A stretch of DNA of 64,000 bases from Prevotella sp. (GTDB taxonomy: Bacteria; Bacteroidota; Bacteroidia; Bacteroidales; Bacteroidaceae): assembly GCA_017940545.1 (NCBI GenBank), contig JAGAYI010000008.1:1-64000 (forward strand), written 5' to 3'. Each line of letters starts with the position of its first letter. Position 1 is the first letter of the stretch. The position numbers and the translations under genes were made by a program. Shown here piece by piece: positions 18,323 to 31,728 of this stretch. Under the pieces are notes generated by a model. It was not told the origin of the DNA. It saw nothing but the letters and a program-made list of their open reading frames with translations, and ran no database searches.

Positions 18323-19477
18323 TTAATTAAAGTAGTTCTTGAACTTCTGGAAGATTGACTGCTTGGTGGCGGTGTCGCCCTTGAAGTTGTCGCTTTGCCT
18401 GAACTTTTCAAGTGTCTCTTTTTCCTCTCTGTTTAAAGTTTTTGGAACATAAACACTTACGTTTACCACTAAATCGCCTCTTCCTCTGCCGTAGCCTTGT
18501 ACGGCGGGTAGTCCTTTACCGCGCAGTCGCAGCGTCTTTCCCGGCTGCGTTCCGCTTTCCATCTTGATTTTCAGTTTGGTGCCCTCAATGGTCGGAATCT
18601 CCACTTCGCCGCCGAGTGCTGCCGTGGGGAAGTCAAGCAGCAGGTTGTATATCAGGTCGTTCTCGTCGCGAATGAAGGTGTCGTTTTCTTCTTCCTCAAT
18701 AAACACCTGGATGTCGCCGTTGATGCCGTTGTTATGACCTGCGTTTCCCTTGCCGGGCACGTTGACCACCATTCCTTCGGCTACACCTGCCGGGATATTT
18801 ATTTCCACGACCTCTTCACCCTTTTCGACGCCTGTTCCGCCGCAGTGCTTGCATTTGTTCTTGATGACGTGTCCCGTTCCGTTGCAGGTGGGGCAGGTGC
18901 CCTGTGTCTGCATCATGCCGAAGATGCTTTGGGTGGTGTGGGTGATGACTCCCGAGCCGTGACACGTCGGACATATTTCGTCGGTGCTGCCAGCTTCTGC
19001 ACCTGAGCCGTGACAGTGAGAGCAGGCAATGTCCTTGCGCACCTTGAATTTCTTGGTGACGCCTTGCGAGATTTCGTTCAGCGACAGGCGCACCTTCAGG
19101 CGCAGGTCGCTGCCGCGATGTTTCTGCGGGCGGCGTGATGCGCCGCCGAAGCCGCCGAAGCCTGCGTGTCCGCCGAAGATGTCGCCAAACATGGAGAAGA
19201 TGTCGTCCATGTTCATGCTGGCACCGCCGAAGCCGCCGAAGCCGCCGCCCATGGGGCCGTCGAATCCGAACTGGTCGTACTGCTGTCTCTTCTGTGGGTC
19301 GTGCAGCACGTCGTAAGCCTCGGCAGCCTCCTTGAATCTCTCTTCGGCCTCTTTGTTGCCGGGGTTACGGTCGGGGTGATACTTGATGGCGATGGTGCGG
19401 TATGCCTTTTTTATCTCGTCTTCGGTAGCGCCTTTGCTGACGCCCAGCACCTCGTAGTAGTCTCTTTTCTGTGCCAT
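18323..19477 (-). CDS. dnaJ: chaperone DnaJ
   Basis: A 384-residue type I J-protein. It has the J domain with HPD ([10 protein letters not shown]), a Gly/Phe-rich stretch (residues about 75-115), four CxxCxGxG zinc repeats ([32 protein letters not shown]) and the C-terminal substrate-binding domains. It stimulates DnaK ATPase. The gene starts 1 base after grpE, so the two are coupled. Confidence 0.98.
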   Translation of the reverse strand: MAQKRDYYEVLGVSKGATEDEIKKAYRTIAIKYHPDRNPGNKEAEERFKEAAEAYDVLHDPQKRQQYDQFGFDGPMGGGFGGFGGASMNMDDIFSMFGDIFGGHAGFGGFGGASRRPQKHRGSDLRLKVRLSLNEISQGVTKKFKVRKDIACSHCHGSGAEAGSTDEICPTCHGSGVITHTTQSIFGMMQTQGTCPTCNGTGHVIKNKCKHCGGTGVEKGEEVVEINIPAGVAEGMVVNVPGKGNAGHNNGINGDIQVFIEEEENDTFIRDENDLIYNLLLDFPTAALGGEVEIPTIEGTKLKIKMESGTQPGKTLRLRGKGLPAVQGYGRGRGDLVVNVSVYVPKTLNREEKETLEKFRQSDNFKGDTATKQSIFQKFKNYFN

Positions 19478-19478
19478 A

Positions 19479-20051
19479 TTATTGTCCTACAGCCACTTTG
19501 GCGTGGCGGATTACCTTGTCGTTCATTTTGTAGCCTTGCTGCAGGCAGTCAATAACCTTGCCCTTCTTGTCGTCACCCATGCCGGGCACCATAGCAACGG
19601 CTTCGTGAATATCGACGTCAAAGTCTGCATCCTCTGTCTCTATCTTTTTCACGCCGAGGCCTTCCAGTACTTTCTGGAACTTCTGGTAAATCAGTTCCAT
19701 GCCTTCGCGCAGCACCTGCGGGTCTTCGGTTTTTGAACCGTTCTCAATAGCCCGCTCCATGTCGTCGAGCACGGGCAGTATGGCCTTGATGGCGTTGGCA
19801 CCGCCGTTCAGAATCAGCTCTGCCTTCTCCTTGGTGGTACGCTTGCGGTAGTTGTCAAACTCTGCTACCGAGCGGAGGTACTTGTCCCTTAGCTGTTCAA
19901 TTTCTTCCTGTGCAGCCTCCATGGGGTCTTTCTCCTCGGCTTGCGTGGGGTTTTCCTGATTTTGGTTGTCGTCAGTTTGCTGTTCTGAGTTCACTTCTTC
20001 CTCTTTCAGAGTTTCTTCCTCTTCCAGGTTTTTCTTTTCTTCTTCTTTCAT
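19479..20051 (-). CDS. grpE: nucleotide exchange factor GrpE
   Basis: A 190-residue protein. Residues 1-45 are rich in Glu, Gln and Asn; a long coiled coil follows ([24 protein letters not shown]), then the beta domain ending [20 protein letters not shown]...[18 protein letters not shown] (read in part). It releases ADP from DnaK. DnaK itself is not in the window. Together with dnaJ it forms a heat-shock pair. Confidence 0.97.
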   Translation of the reverse strand: MKEEEKKNLEEEETLKEEEVNSEQQTDDNQNQENPTQAEEKDPMEAAQEEIEQLRDKYLRSVAEFDNYRKRTTKEKAELILNGGANAIKAILPVLDDMERAIENGSKTEDPQVLREGMELIYQKFQKVLEGLGVKKIETEDADFDVDIHEAVAMVPGMGDDKKGKVIDCLQQGYKMNDKVIRHAKVAVGQ

Positions 20052-20092
20052 AGCAATTGGTGTTTTTTCCTGCTGTACTGCAAAAAGTGTGC

Positions 20093-23448
<3,356 letters not shown>

Positions 23449-23453
23449 ATTTT

Positions 23454-24671
23454 TTACTGGTGTGGTTTCAGGGGTTCCAAGGCGTTGAAGAACTGCTGCG
23501 CATACTGGTTTTTGTCGTATTGTAGCGATGCCGCGAGGGCTGCCGCCCCCATGCGCTTGCAGATGTCGGGGTGGTGCTGCAGGTTGAGGATGGCCGATGC
23601 CAGCTGTGCGACGAAGTCTTCTTCTTTGTCGCCGCCATGTGCAGGCAGCAGTATGGCGTACTCGTCGTGCAGCACTTCGGGTATGCCGCCGCGCCGGCTG
23701 GCTATGATGGGTCTGCCTGCCGCCATGGCCTCCAGGCAGGTAAGCCCAAAGGGCTCCTCCCACTGTGAGGGTATGATGGCGGCATCAGCCAGGCGGAGGT
23801 AGGCGGGTATGCGGTGGTAGGGCACGAAGCCGGTGAACGTGATGCGCCCCTCTAACTGTGCTGCCTGCTGCTTCAGCCGGCTGATGAAGGGGTCGTCGCT
23901 CACGTTGTCGCCGAAGAACGAGCCGCCCATGACCAGCAGCTTGACGTCGCGTGCGTCCTTGATGAGCGTCATGGCCTGAACGAGCTGGGCAATGCCTTTC
24001 TCCGCGTTGATGCGCCCGCTGTATGCCAGCACGAAGTCGGTGGGCAGCAGCCCCAGGTCCTGACGCGTGGGGCCGTCGGCCGTCGGGTTTGTGAAGGCTT
24101 CGCGGTTAATGGCGTTCTTGACGGTCACGCACTTCGTGCCGCCGCCCGTCTCCAGCGTTCTCACGCGGCTGGCAATGAAGTCGGACACGGTGATGACGCG
24201 GCTCAGCGCGTTGTATATGGGCAGCGCTTCGGGGGTGTCGGCATTCAGGAAGTCGTTGTGCAGGTGGCAGACGAGTCTCGCCCTGGTGCGCCCGGCCACC
24301 TTCAGGCTGTAGGCGGGTCGGTTTTCCAGAATGACTACGTCGTAGTTCTTGCGCGCGATGTCGCTGAGCGCCCGTTCCAGGTAGTACTCAATGGTGTAGT
24401 GGAAGTACTGCTGCTGCGGGTGGCTCCATTTGTAGATGCGCTTGCGAATCTTCGCCCACGGGCTCCATATCTCTATGTAACGGTAGTGGTTCACCTCCGA
24501 CTGCAGTGCCTGGTGGCCGGCGGTCAGCTTGTCGCCCACGCTATAGACGGTAATGTCGTGCAGCCGGTGCCGCTCGTTGTACTCCAGATAGAAGTCGATG
24601 AGGTTTTCGACGGCTCCGCCCTTCACGGCCGGTATAGGCAGTATGCCTGATGTCAGTACGGCTATTTTCAT
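23454..24671 (-). CDS. glycosyltransferase family 4
   Basis: A 405-residue GT-B glycosyltransferase. The N-terminal glycine loop is ILPIPAVKGGAVENL, and the donor site has YSGRINAEKGIAQLVQAM and the EX7E motif EEPFGLTCLEAMAAGRPIIA followed by GGIPEVL. It likely adds one sugar to the repeat unit on the cytosolic face. Spacing to its neighbours is 5 and 20 bases. Confidence 0.92.
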   Translation of the reverse strand: MKIAVLTSGILPIPAVKGGAVENLIDFYLEYNERHRLHDITVYSVGDKLTAGHQALQSEVNHYRYIEIWSPWAKIRKRIYKWSHPQQQYFHYTIEYYLERALSDIARKNYDVVILENRPAYSLKVAGRTRARLVCHLHNDFLNADTPEALPIYNALSRVITVSDFIASRVRTLETGGGTKCVTVKNAINREAFTNPTADGPTRQDLGLLPTDFVLAYSGRINAEKGIAQLVQAMTLIKDARDVKLLVMGGSFFGDNVSDDPFISRLKQQAAQLEGRITFTGFVPYHRIPAYLRLADAAIIPSQWEEPFGLTCLEAMAAGRPIIASRRGGIPEVLHDEYAILLPAHGGDKEEDFVAQLASAILNLQHHPDICKRMGAAALAASLQYDKNQYAQQFFNALEPLKPHQ

Positions 24672-24691
24672 GTTTCTTTCCCTCTTCCTCT

Positions 24692-25891
24692 TTACTTGTT
24701 GTGCGTGGTGTGAATGAAGTCGCGGCTGTTCTTGTCAATGTGTGCTACGTTGCTCACCATGCGCCACACAAGTCTGGGCAGCATGCCCACGCGGCTGAAC
24801 ACCGCCCGGGTGCGCAGTTGGCGGGGAATGGCCAGGAGCAGCGCCAGGCAGAAACAGCCCGTCAACAGCCACCACTTGAGGCCCCATACGGGAACCAGCA
24901 GCGTGACCAGCAGCGACAGCAGCGGCAGCAGAGCCAGCAAGATGCTGCGCGGCAGCAGTGCCTGCTGAATGGTCTTGTCGATGAAGTTGACGTTGCCCGT
25001 GGCGATGGCCTTAGGCAGCGACGGCAGCATGAGCAGCAGCGTCTGCACCTGTCCCGTCATCCAGCGCAGTCGTTGTCGCTGGAAGTTGTCGCTGCTGCTG
25101 ACCTTCTCGTCATAGACGGGAATGTGGTCTTCGAACCTGACGAAGACGCGCTCCTTCATGAGCATGGCTTCCAGTTCACGGTCTTCGACGGCCGAGTAGA
25201 GCTGACCCACGTGCGTGCAGAACCACTGGTACGAGAAACACATGCCCGAGCCGATGAGTGCCGACGAGAGCCCCACCACGTTGTGGGCGCGTCGGAACAG
25301 CGTGTTGTTGATTTCCTCGCTGACACCGTCGAGCACCGCAATGTCGTTGTCAGAATTCTTGGCGCAGCGGTGACACTGTATGGCCCTGTGGCCCTGGGCG
25401 CACGAACGGTTCAGCTGGTGCAGGAAATCGGGACGCACCACGTTGTCGGCATCCAGTATCACCACGTAGTCGAAGGCTCTTTCGTCCTTCCCCGAAAAGT
25501 TCTGAACGGCGAACTGCAGCGCCTTGGCTTTCGAGCTTTTCTCGAACACCGGCTGCAGCAGCGTGATGGGCAGTTCAGCCAGTTGCCGGTTGGTGTCAGG
25601 CTCCATGTGGTCGGAAATGACGGCCACGTGGTACTTCTCCTCAGGGTAGTCAGACAGCAGGAACTGGCGCACGGAGTTGACGATGACCGCGTCTTCGTGG
25701 TAGGCAGGGTAAAGCACGAGGAAGGAAGCCTTCCTGACAGGCTCTTCCTCTCTTGTCCCCGTCACTCCTCTCTTGTCTTCTCTCTTAGAGAACAGCGAAG
25801 CCAGCGCGAAGGAAACCACGTAGCCGACGGAACCCGCCAGGGTGAGCCACAGCAGCCAGTCGGTAATATGTAGAATTGTCCAAAGTATCAT
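24692..25891 (-). CDS. glycosyltransferase family 2, membrane-bound (complete motifs)
   Basis: A 399-residue protein with an N-terminal helix, a GT-A domain (residues about 45-290) and two or three C-terminal helices. Motifs seen: VVILDADNVV (D-x-D), ...EEINNTLFRRAHNVVGLSSALIGSG (read in part) and QRLRWMTGQ, the QxxRW of processive-type GT2 enzymes. It is a tandem paralogue of the next gene upstream. Processive or single addition cannot be told from sequence. Confidence 0.9.
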   Translation of the reverse strand: MILWTILHITDWLLWLTLAGSVGYVVSFALASLFSKREDKRGVTGTREEEPVRKASFLVLYPAYHEDAVIVNSVRQFLLSDYPEEKYHVAVISDHMEPDTNRQLAELPITLLQPVFEKSSKAKALQFAVQNFSGKDERAFDYVVILDADNVVRPDFLHQLNRSCAQGHRAIQCHRCAKNSDNDIAVLDGVSEEINNTLFRRAHNVVGLSSALIGSGMCFSYQWFCTHVGQLYSAVEDRELEAMLMKERVFVRFEDHIPVYDEKVSSSDNFQRQRLRWMTGQVQTLLLMLPSLPKAIATGNVNFIDKTIQQALLPRSILLALLPLLSLLVTLLVPVWGLKWWLLTGCFCLALLLAIPRQLRTRAVFSRVGMLPRLVWRMVSNVAHIDKNSRDFIHTTHNK

Positions 25892-25892
25892 G

Positions 25893-27074
25893 TCATTGTT
25901 TCTTTTTCGGTTTTGCGTAAGTCAGTTTTTCTGCCTCCGTCTGCACCGCCTTGGCAGGGCTGAACAGTGAGCCCAGCATGATGAACGGTGCTTTGGCGAA
26001 CGACTTGTTCCACTTCTTGTCAACCAGATAGTCGGGCGTAGCCAGGGCGAAGATGAACATGACGAAGGCGAACAGCAGCCACCACTTGATGGCCAGTGTG
26101 AGATAGATGAACGGCATGAAGAGGCTCATGAAGGTGATGAGGCTCACCATGATGGTGCGAGGCATGAGCAGCCACTGCAGCAGCTTGTCAATCCAGCCGT
26201 AGTATCGGTTCAGAACGGCCGTGGGCAGGTAGCGCAGGTTCTTCACGGCAACATGGAACTGAGCCGAGAACCAACGGGCATGGCGGTCGTTGAACTCGCC
26301 GACGGTGCGCGACTTCTCGTCGTACACCAGTATGTCGTCGAAGTAGTCAATGAAGACGTGCTGGCGCAGCAGCAGCGCTTCGAGCTCCTTCTCGCAGTAA
26401 GGCGTGTTGACCTTAAAGATGTTCTCGCGGAACCACCTGTAGCTGAACGCGTTGCCCGAGCTGGTCAGGGCGGCGGGCAGGCCGATGGCAATGTGCCCGC
26501 GGCGGAAGATGGTGTTGTTGATTTCTTCGAAAACGGCATCCATGTGCGCTATTTCCGTCTCGCGGCTCTTCGACAGCCGGTGTGCCTGTATGGCCTTCGT
26601 GCCCGCCACCTCGTAGGCATCGTTCATCTCCTGCAGAAAGTTCTGGTCAACAATGGTTCCCGCATCTAATATGACCACCAGATCGTAAATCTTGAATTGT
26701 GGAAGGTTGCTCACGGCATATTGCAGTGCGCGCGCTTTGGTGTAGGTCGTAAAGTTGGGAGTCAGCAGCGTGATGGGCATCTGTGCAAGTCTGAAGTTGG
26801 TCATCTCGCTCTGCTCGTCGGAAATGACAATGACGTCAAAGAACCGCTGCGGGTACGTCTGCGACAGCACCGACATGACGGTTTCTGCCACCACCTTGTC
26901 GCGCCTGTAGGCAGGAATCAGCACAATGAAGCTGTTGTGGCGGTTAGCTCTGGGCACGGCAGGGTGGCTGCTGAACATGCCCGCAACGGCATAGAAGGCC
27001 AGGTAGAAAACCGTGTAGCCGACAATGCCGAAGAGCACCCAGTCGATGCCGTATATGATTTGCCAGAAATCCAT
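25893..27074 (-). CDS. glycosyltransferase family 2, membrane-bound (altered motifs)
   Basis: A 393-residue paralogue of the preceding entry with the same layout of helices and segments (EEINNTIFRRGHIAIGLPAAL). Two catalytic motifs differ: D-x-D reads LDAGT where the paralogue has LDADN, and QxxRW reads DRHARW, lacking the Gln. It may be inactive, or bind donor differently, or form a heteromer with its paralogue. The two genes are 1 base apart. Confidence 0.88.
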   Translation of the reverse strand: MDFWQIIYGIDWVLFGIVGYTVFYLAFYAVAGMFSSHPAVPRANRHNSFIVLIPAYRRDKVVAETVMSVLSQTYPQRFFDVIVISDEQSEMTNFRLAQMPITLLTPNFTTYTKARALQYAVSNLPQFKIYDLVVILDAGTIVDQNFLQEMNDAYEVAGTKAIQAHRLSKSRETEIAHMDAVFEEINNTIFRRGHIAIGLPAALTSSGNAFSYRWFRENIFKVNTPYCEKELEALLLRQHVFIDYFDDILVYDEKSRTVGEFNDRHARWFSAQFHVAVKNLRYLPTAVLNRYYGWIDKLLQWLLMPRTIMVSLITFMSLFMPFIYLTLAIKWWLLFAFVMFIFALATPDYLVDKKWNKSFAKAPFIMLGSLFSPAKAVQTEAEKLTYAKPKKKQ

Positions 27075-27077
27075 GTC

Positions 27078-27986
27078 CTACTGTTGTTTGAAGAATTGAA
27101 TCACCCCGCGCACGACGGCTTTTGCCAGTGCCACGTCGCCGTGGAGCAGGTGTTTTGCCACGTCCTTGGTGCCTACTATGCCAATGAGGTAAAGGTAGTT
27201 GAGCAGTTTCTGCGGGTACTGCACGTTGCGCTGCACAAAGCGTAGCCGGTTGCGCGTAATGTAATAGGTGCGCAAGGGGCTGTTCTTGCCCGTGCTCATG
27301 CTCTCCTTGTGGAAGATGGTGGAGGCCGGCTCGTACCATATCTCGTAGCCGGCGCGGCGTATCATCAGCGACCAGTCGAGCTCTTCGTAGTAAAGGAAAA
27401 ACGCCTCAGGCATCATGCCAGCACGGTCAACTGCCTCGCGCTTCACCATCATGGCGGCACCGTGAGCGTAGGGAGTGGGGTGGGGCGTGTCGTACTGCCC
27501 GTGGTCGGCTTCGCCAAAGCCTATGGAGCGGTTGCGCAGCGTGAAGGCCGACAGCGGTGTATAGCCGGCAAACTGAATGGGAGCATCGTCCCAGGCAAAA
27601 CGAATCTTGGGGCACACCATGCCAATGTTGTCAGACGACTCCAGGCGCCTGATGAGCGGCTCGAGAAGCAGCTGTGCGCTCCCCTCAGGCTTCGCGGGGC
27701 CCCTGTAGCACAGCGTGTCGTTGTTGATGAAGAACAGGTAGCGCCCACGGGCGACCCTGATGCCTAAGTTGTTGCCGCCGGCAAAGCCTAAGTTCTTCTC
27801 GCTGCGCAGGGTCTTCACACGCGGAAAACGCTTGCGGATTTCAGCTGCCTCGTCGGTTCTTGAAGCATTGTCAACCACGATGACCTCGAGCGTCGGGTCC
27901 TCTAAGGGCAACGTCTTCAGCAACTCGCAGGTGTCTGACAACCCGTTGTAGTTGACGGTGATGATGGTTACTTCTATGATATTCAA
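27078..27986 (-). CDS. glycosyltransferase family 2 (rhamnosyltransferase-like)
   Basis: A 302-residue soluble GT2 enzyme. Motifs: TIITVNYNGLSDTCELL, VIVVDNASRTDE, SEKNLGFAGGNNLGIR, FINNDT (D-x-D equivalent) and FFLYYEELDWSLMIRRAGY with the catalytic ED. It fits the WcaA/RfbF group. The sugar is unknown. It is 3 bases from the next gene in the operon. Confidence 0.93.
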   Translation of the reverse strand: MNIIEVTIITVNYNGLSDTCELLKTLPLEDPTLEVIVVDNASRTDEAAEIRKRFPRVKTLRSEKNLGFAGGNNLGIRVARGRYLFFINNDTLCYRGPAKPEGSAQLLLEPLIRRLESSDNIGMVCPKIRFAWDDAPIQFAGYTPLSAFTLRNRSIGFGEADHGQYDTPHPTPYAHGAAMMVKREAVDRAGMMPEAFFLYYEELDWSLMIRRAGYEIWYEPASTIFHKESMSTGKNSPLRTYYITRNRLRFVQRNVQYPQKLLNYLYLIGIVGTKDVAKHLLHGDVALAKAVVRGVIQFFKQQ

Positions 27987-27992
27987 TGTATT

Positions 27993-29531
27993 CTAATGTT
28001 TAAATCCTAATCTCTGAACACTCTTACGCTTTCTGGCCTTCAGCCGCCTCTTGGCTTCCTGACGTGTCAACAGCTGTTCCTCGTAGGCTGTCCACTCGCC
28101 TTCAAGGTAGGGCAGCACATAGACAATGGTTAACCCGCCGTAGAAGAGAAGACAGTTGGGAAACTGCATGAGCACCTGGTTGCCGTAGCCGCCGAACTGC
28201 TGCGAAATCATGGCGCAGCAGAACCCTGCACCTATTCCACGCAGCGACGGGCTGCGCAGCCGGAAAAGCACTATCCAGCAGGCACCGATGAGCATGATGG
28301 CCGTGCAGACGAGGAAGACGGTAATGCCGATGACGCCCGTATGAATCCAAATGAACACATACTCGGAGTCGGGCGCCACGGTGGCCATAAACGTGTATTT
28401 GTTGTTGGCTGGCACATTCTTGTAACCCACGCCCATGCCGATGCCCCATGGTGCCTCGGCCAGGTATTTCTTCATGGCTGCCTGATTGATGCTGCGCACG
28501 TTGGCCGAGGCGTCATCCTTGTTGAACGCACTGCGCATGCGGCGTATCTGCTGGTTGCTGTTGCCGATGGTGGTAAACATCAGTATGAAGGCAAACAGGC
28601 CGAATAAGATGGTGACGGGAATGGCTATCCTGAACGACTTGGACAAAAAGACGTATGCCATGATGCCACCCATCAGGCAGGCAATGGCTGTACGGGTGCC
28701 GGAGGGGAAGATGGCCCACGCGCAAGCCAAGCCCGTCAGCAGAAAAAACACCTTGTGAGCCCTGATTCTGCTGGTGATGCTGAATATGAGAAACGCAACG
28801 GCCGTCGAGGCTATGCCTATGCCGAAGTTGGCTGCATCGTTGTAGAACGAAAAATAGCGTATCAGCGTGCCGCCCTGCAGTACGTGCGTCTCGCGGCCAC
28901 GGCTCATGAGCCACGCGTTCTCGGCATCCATGAAACCGATGTTCTTCTGTTTCCACACCCAGAACACGGCGAAGAGCGACAGTGCGCCCCACACGTACAG
29001 GTACTTGATGAGCACCTTGGGCTCAGAGATATAAAGCGTAAACACCAGGAAGATGTACATGAGCTGGAAGGCTAAGGAACGCGCCGTGGTAAACCATGCC
29101 AGCACGTCGATGCCCACGCCGCAGGTGTCGTTGAGCACCTCCAGAATGCAGAACAGGCACCATACAATCAGCGCCAGGAACATGACGTTGCCGCAGCGTT
29201 CGTACCGGGTGTTCTTCGTGTCGATGACGGCTAAGGCCAGCAGCACAATCTCCAGCAGCTCGTTGGGCACCGAGGTGGGGACGGGCAGCTGCGGCATGCC
29301 GTGCCACATAACGAAGAAGTTGACCACCATGAGCACCCAGAACGTCAGCATGGTGTGTCTGAAGCCTGCCAGAACCACCAGCAGCATGATGGGAATCACG
29401 CTCACCAGCGCCATGCCGGTGATGCCCATGGAGTAGAACAGGTATAACGCAAGCAAAAACAGGAGAAAGAGTAACAAGACTCTTCCTCCGTGATCTTGTA
29501 TGAAACGCTTATAACCTGTTGCTATACTCAT
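27993..29531 (-). CDS. O-antigen ligase/polymerase-like membrane protein, Wzy-like
   Basis: A 512-residue protein with about 10-12 helices and a large periplasmic loop near residues 320-385 (the region with AEAPWGIGMGVGYKNVPANN). This loop pattern is that of the Wzy_C / O-antigen ligase superfamily. In this operon it most likely polymerises repeat units. The C-terminal tail is strongly basic (RQEAKRRLKARKRKSVQR). Confidence 0.85.
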   Translation of the reverse strand: MSIATGYKRFIQDHGGRVLLLFLLFLLALYLFYSMGITGMALVSVIPIMLLVVLAGFRHTMLTFWVLMVVNFFVMWHGMPQLPVPTSVPNELLEIVLLALAVIDTKNTRYERCGNVMFLALIVWCLFCILEVLNDTCGVGIDVLAWFTTARSLAFQLMYIFLVFTLYISEPKVLIKYLYVWGALSLFAVFWVWKQKNIGFMDAENAWLMSRGRETHVLQGGTLIRYFSFYNDAANFGIGIASTAVAFLIFSITSRIRAHKVFFLLTGLACAWAIFPSGTRTAIACLMGGIMAYVFLSKSFRIAIPVTILFGLFAFILMFTTIGNSNQQIRRMRSAFNKDDASANVRSINQAAMKKYLAEAPWGIGMGVGYKNVPANNKYTFMATVAPDSEYVFIWIHTGVIGITVFLVCTAIMLIGACWIVLFRLRSPSLRGIGAGFCCAMISQQFGGYGNQVLMQFPNCLLFYGGLTIVYVLPYLEGEWTAYEEQLLTRQEAKRRLKARKRKSVQRLGFKH

Positions 29532-29533
29532 GT

Positions 29534-31714
29534 TTACTGCGCATGGCTGGTTTCTGTTGCGGTGAGGCCTAACTGTGAGATACGATAGACATAGTTCTTG
29601 AATTTGGTGTAGGGAGGAAGCTGACCCGTAAACTCCTCGACAGCAGCGCGGCTGGCCTCTGTCAGATACATGAACAGGGTGTGCTTGTGCTCCTCGTCGA
29701 GCATGGCCTCTATTTCGTTCAGCGCCTTCTGGTCAACATCCTTCCACGTGCGGTTGGCACGGGTTACCATCAGGTTGACGGTGCCCATGTTCAGCAATGA
29801 CGGCGAGATGGAGTTCTCGTTCAGGTTGGGGTATTCCACAATGGCTATCTCGTCGGGCATGATGTCGGAGCAGAGGTCCCTGATGTCCCTGGCCATGATG
29901 AACTTGCTGTCTTCTGCCAGGAAGTCTTCGTCGTACGTCAGGCGGCGCACCTGAAGACCGATGGAGATCCAGTAGTCTTCCAGTTCCTGGGCAAGATAGC
30001 TCTTGCCGTTCTGGGCATCGGTCGAAATCAGGTTGAGCACGTTCTGCTGGCCTTCTTTGAAATAGGGCAGCAGCGACTTGCTCAGCTGTCGCAGGGCCAT
30101 GTCGGAAATGGTTTTGTTGTAGCGGCGGTAGCGCAGATTGCTCTCCTTCGGGAAACAGCCGAGCACGGGCAGCTTCGTGATACGCTCGGAGCGCATGCGG
30201 TCGCGCAGCGTGCGGTCGAGCAGCTCGATGATAAAGAAGTAGATGGCCGTCATGATGAAGGTCAGCATGAAGGCACCCAGCAGTATCATCATGCGGTTCG
30301 TCGGCTGAGCGTTCAGGGGGAACATGGGTGGGTTGAGCACGCGCAGCGAGGCAGTCGTCATCTGCAGGTTACGCTGGCGCAGGCGTGCTGCATTCAGCGC
30401 CTTCAGCATTTCCATGTAGTTGCTTTCCAGAAAGCCGATGTGGCGGTCTTTACGGTCAATGGTAGCGCCGATGGGGGCGTAGAACATGTACTGCTGATCC
30501 AGCTTCTGTTGCATAATGTCCTGCGCACTGGCCATGGCCTTTGCTTTCTCTAAGGCCAGCACCTGGTCGAGCCAGTTGTCAAGCATCTTGTTGGCTTTTA
30601 CGCCCGTTTCGGTGTTGTAGGTGGCTGCCTCAATGTCGCGCGTCAGCGTCTTCACACGTCCCGTAGCCTCCTGCAGGTCGCGCTGGGCCTTGGCCAGTTC
30701 CTGCTGCGCCTCGGCGTCGGCACCGCCGTTCTCGCTGCTCATAATCTGGAGGTTCGAGATGCGCGACTGGATGCGTGAAATGTCGCGCACGCTGTTGGTG
30801 AACTCACGGTTTGAGCGAATGACCTGGGCACGATTGCCTAACTGGCGCTCTAAGTAATCCATCAGCGCCTTCGTCGTCGTATATGACATGAGCTGGTCGT
30901 TGACCGCCATCTGCTGCTGTGCCTCAAGCACGGTGAGCTGTTTGGTTTGTTCTTCGTAGTTAATGATGCGCTTGGAAATGTTGTAGCGTATCAGGTCGTC
31001 TTCGGCATTGGTCAGGTAGCGCAGCAGCTTGATGACTTCCTTTTCGTAGAACTTGATGACGTTGGTTGTCTCGCCAAACCTGATTTGCTCGTATTGCTTC
31101 TTGAACACGGAGTTCAGAATGTCAAGCGTGTTGTAGGCGATGCCGGCATCGTTGGCAGAGTAAGACACGTCGATGATGTCACTATTGTTGAGCTGCAGCA
31201 CCTTGATGCGGCTGGTAATGTTGTTGATGCCAAAATAGGGGTGGTAATTCAGAAGACCGAAGATGTAGTTGCCCTGTATGGGTTTCTCGTAGGCTTTCAG
31301 GTTGGCATAGGTCTGCGCCTCGCTGTTGTGCTTGATCAGGGCTTTCACGTCGGCCGGCACGTGGGCGTTCAGCTGCCGGAAGTGTTCGGCCGAAATATAG
31401 TTGTTGTCCTTGTTGGGATTACCGTACATCATGCAGCGGGCAAAAAGGCGGAGGGCCACTTCGTGAATGGTATTGTCGGTGGTGATGATCAGCATGAGGT
31501 TGGTGATGTTTATCTGGGAGTTGCCGCCCACGGTTCCCGTACCCTCCATGTTGTAACCCGTAATCATACCCGTGTAGATGGTCGTGTTCGTGTCATACAC
31601 ACGCTCCATGTCGCGTGTCAGAAACCATGCGACTATCAGGGCAATGAGTGGCAGTATGACAAGATACCAGCGTATTTTGTATAAGAAGCGGATTAAGTAT
31701 CTAAATGTATCCAT
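29534..31714 (-). CDS. Wzz/Wzc-like chain-length and export protein
   Basis: A 726-residue inner-membrane protein: helix near residue 20, a large periplasmic coiled-coil region (to about 465), a second helix (MMILLGAFMLTFIMTAIYFF), then a cytosolic ATPase-like domain. The Walker A region reads STDAQNGKSYLA, keeping GKS. A clear Walker B was not found, and the C-terminus (about 20 residues) holds no tyrosine cluster. It may therefore be a co-polymerase without BY-kinase autophosphorylation. It overlaps closely with the polymerase and TolC-like genes (2 and 14 bases). Confidence 0.86.
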   Translation of the reverse strand: MDTFRYLIRFLYKIRWYLVILPLIALIVAWFLTRDMERVYDTNTTIYTGMITGYNMEGTGTVGGNSQINITNLMLIITTDNTIHEVALRLFARCMMYGNPNKDNNYISAEHFRQLNAHVPADVKALIKHNSEAQTYANLKAYEKPIQGNYIFGLLNYHPYFGINNITSRIKVLQLNNSDIIDVSYSANDAGIAYNTLDILNSVFKKQYEQIRFGETTNVIKFYEKEVIKLLRYLTNAEDDLIRYNISKRIINYEEQTKQLTVLEAQQQMAVNDQLMSYTTTKALMDYLERQLGNRAQVIRSNREFTNSVRDISRIQSRISNLQIMSSENGGADAEAQQELAKAQRDLQEATGRVKTLTRDIEAATYNTETGVKANKMLDNWLDQVLALEKAKAMASAQDIMQQKLDQQYMFYAPIGATIDRKDRHIGFLESNYMEMLKALNAARLRQRNLQMTTASLRVLNPPMFPLNAQPTNRMMILLGAFMLTFIMTAIYFFIIELLDRTLRDRMRSERITKLPVLGCFPKESNLRYRRYNKTISDMALRQLSKSLLPYFKEGQQNVLNLISTDAQNGKSYLAQELEDYWISIGLQVRRLTYDEDFLAEDSKFIMARDIRDLCSDIMPDEIAIVEYPNLNENSISPSLLNMGTVNLMVTRANRTWKDVDQKALNEIEAMLDEEHKHTLFMYLTEASRAAVEEFTGQLPPYTKFKNYVYRISQLGLTATETSHAQ

Positions 31715-31728
31715 AGTCAGGCTTTTGT

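Noticed and set aside
24650..25873. Long plus-strand open frame (407 codons) over a glycosyltransferase gene
   Set aside because: It is the antisense shadow of the GT2 gene: low-complexity Gln/His/Val-rich translation, no family resemblance, no promoter.
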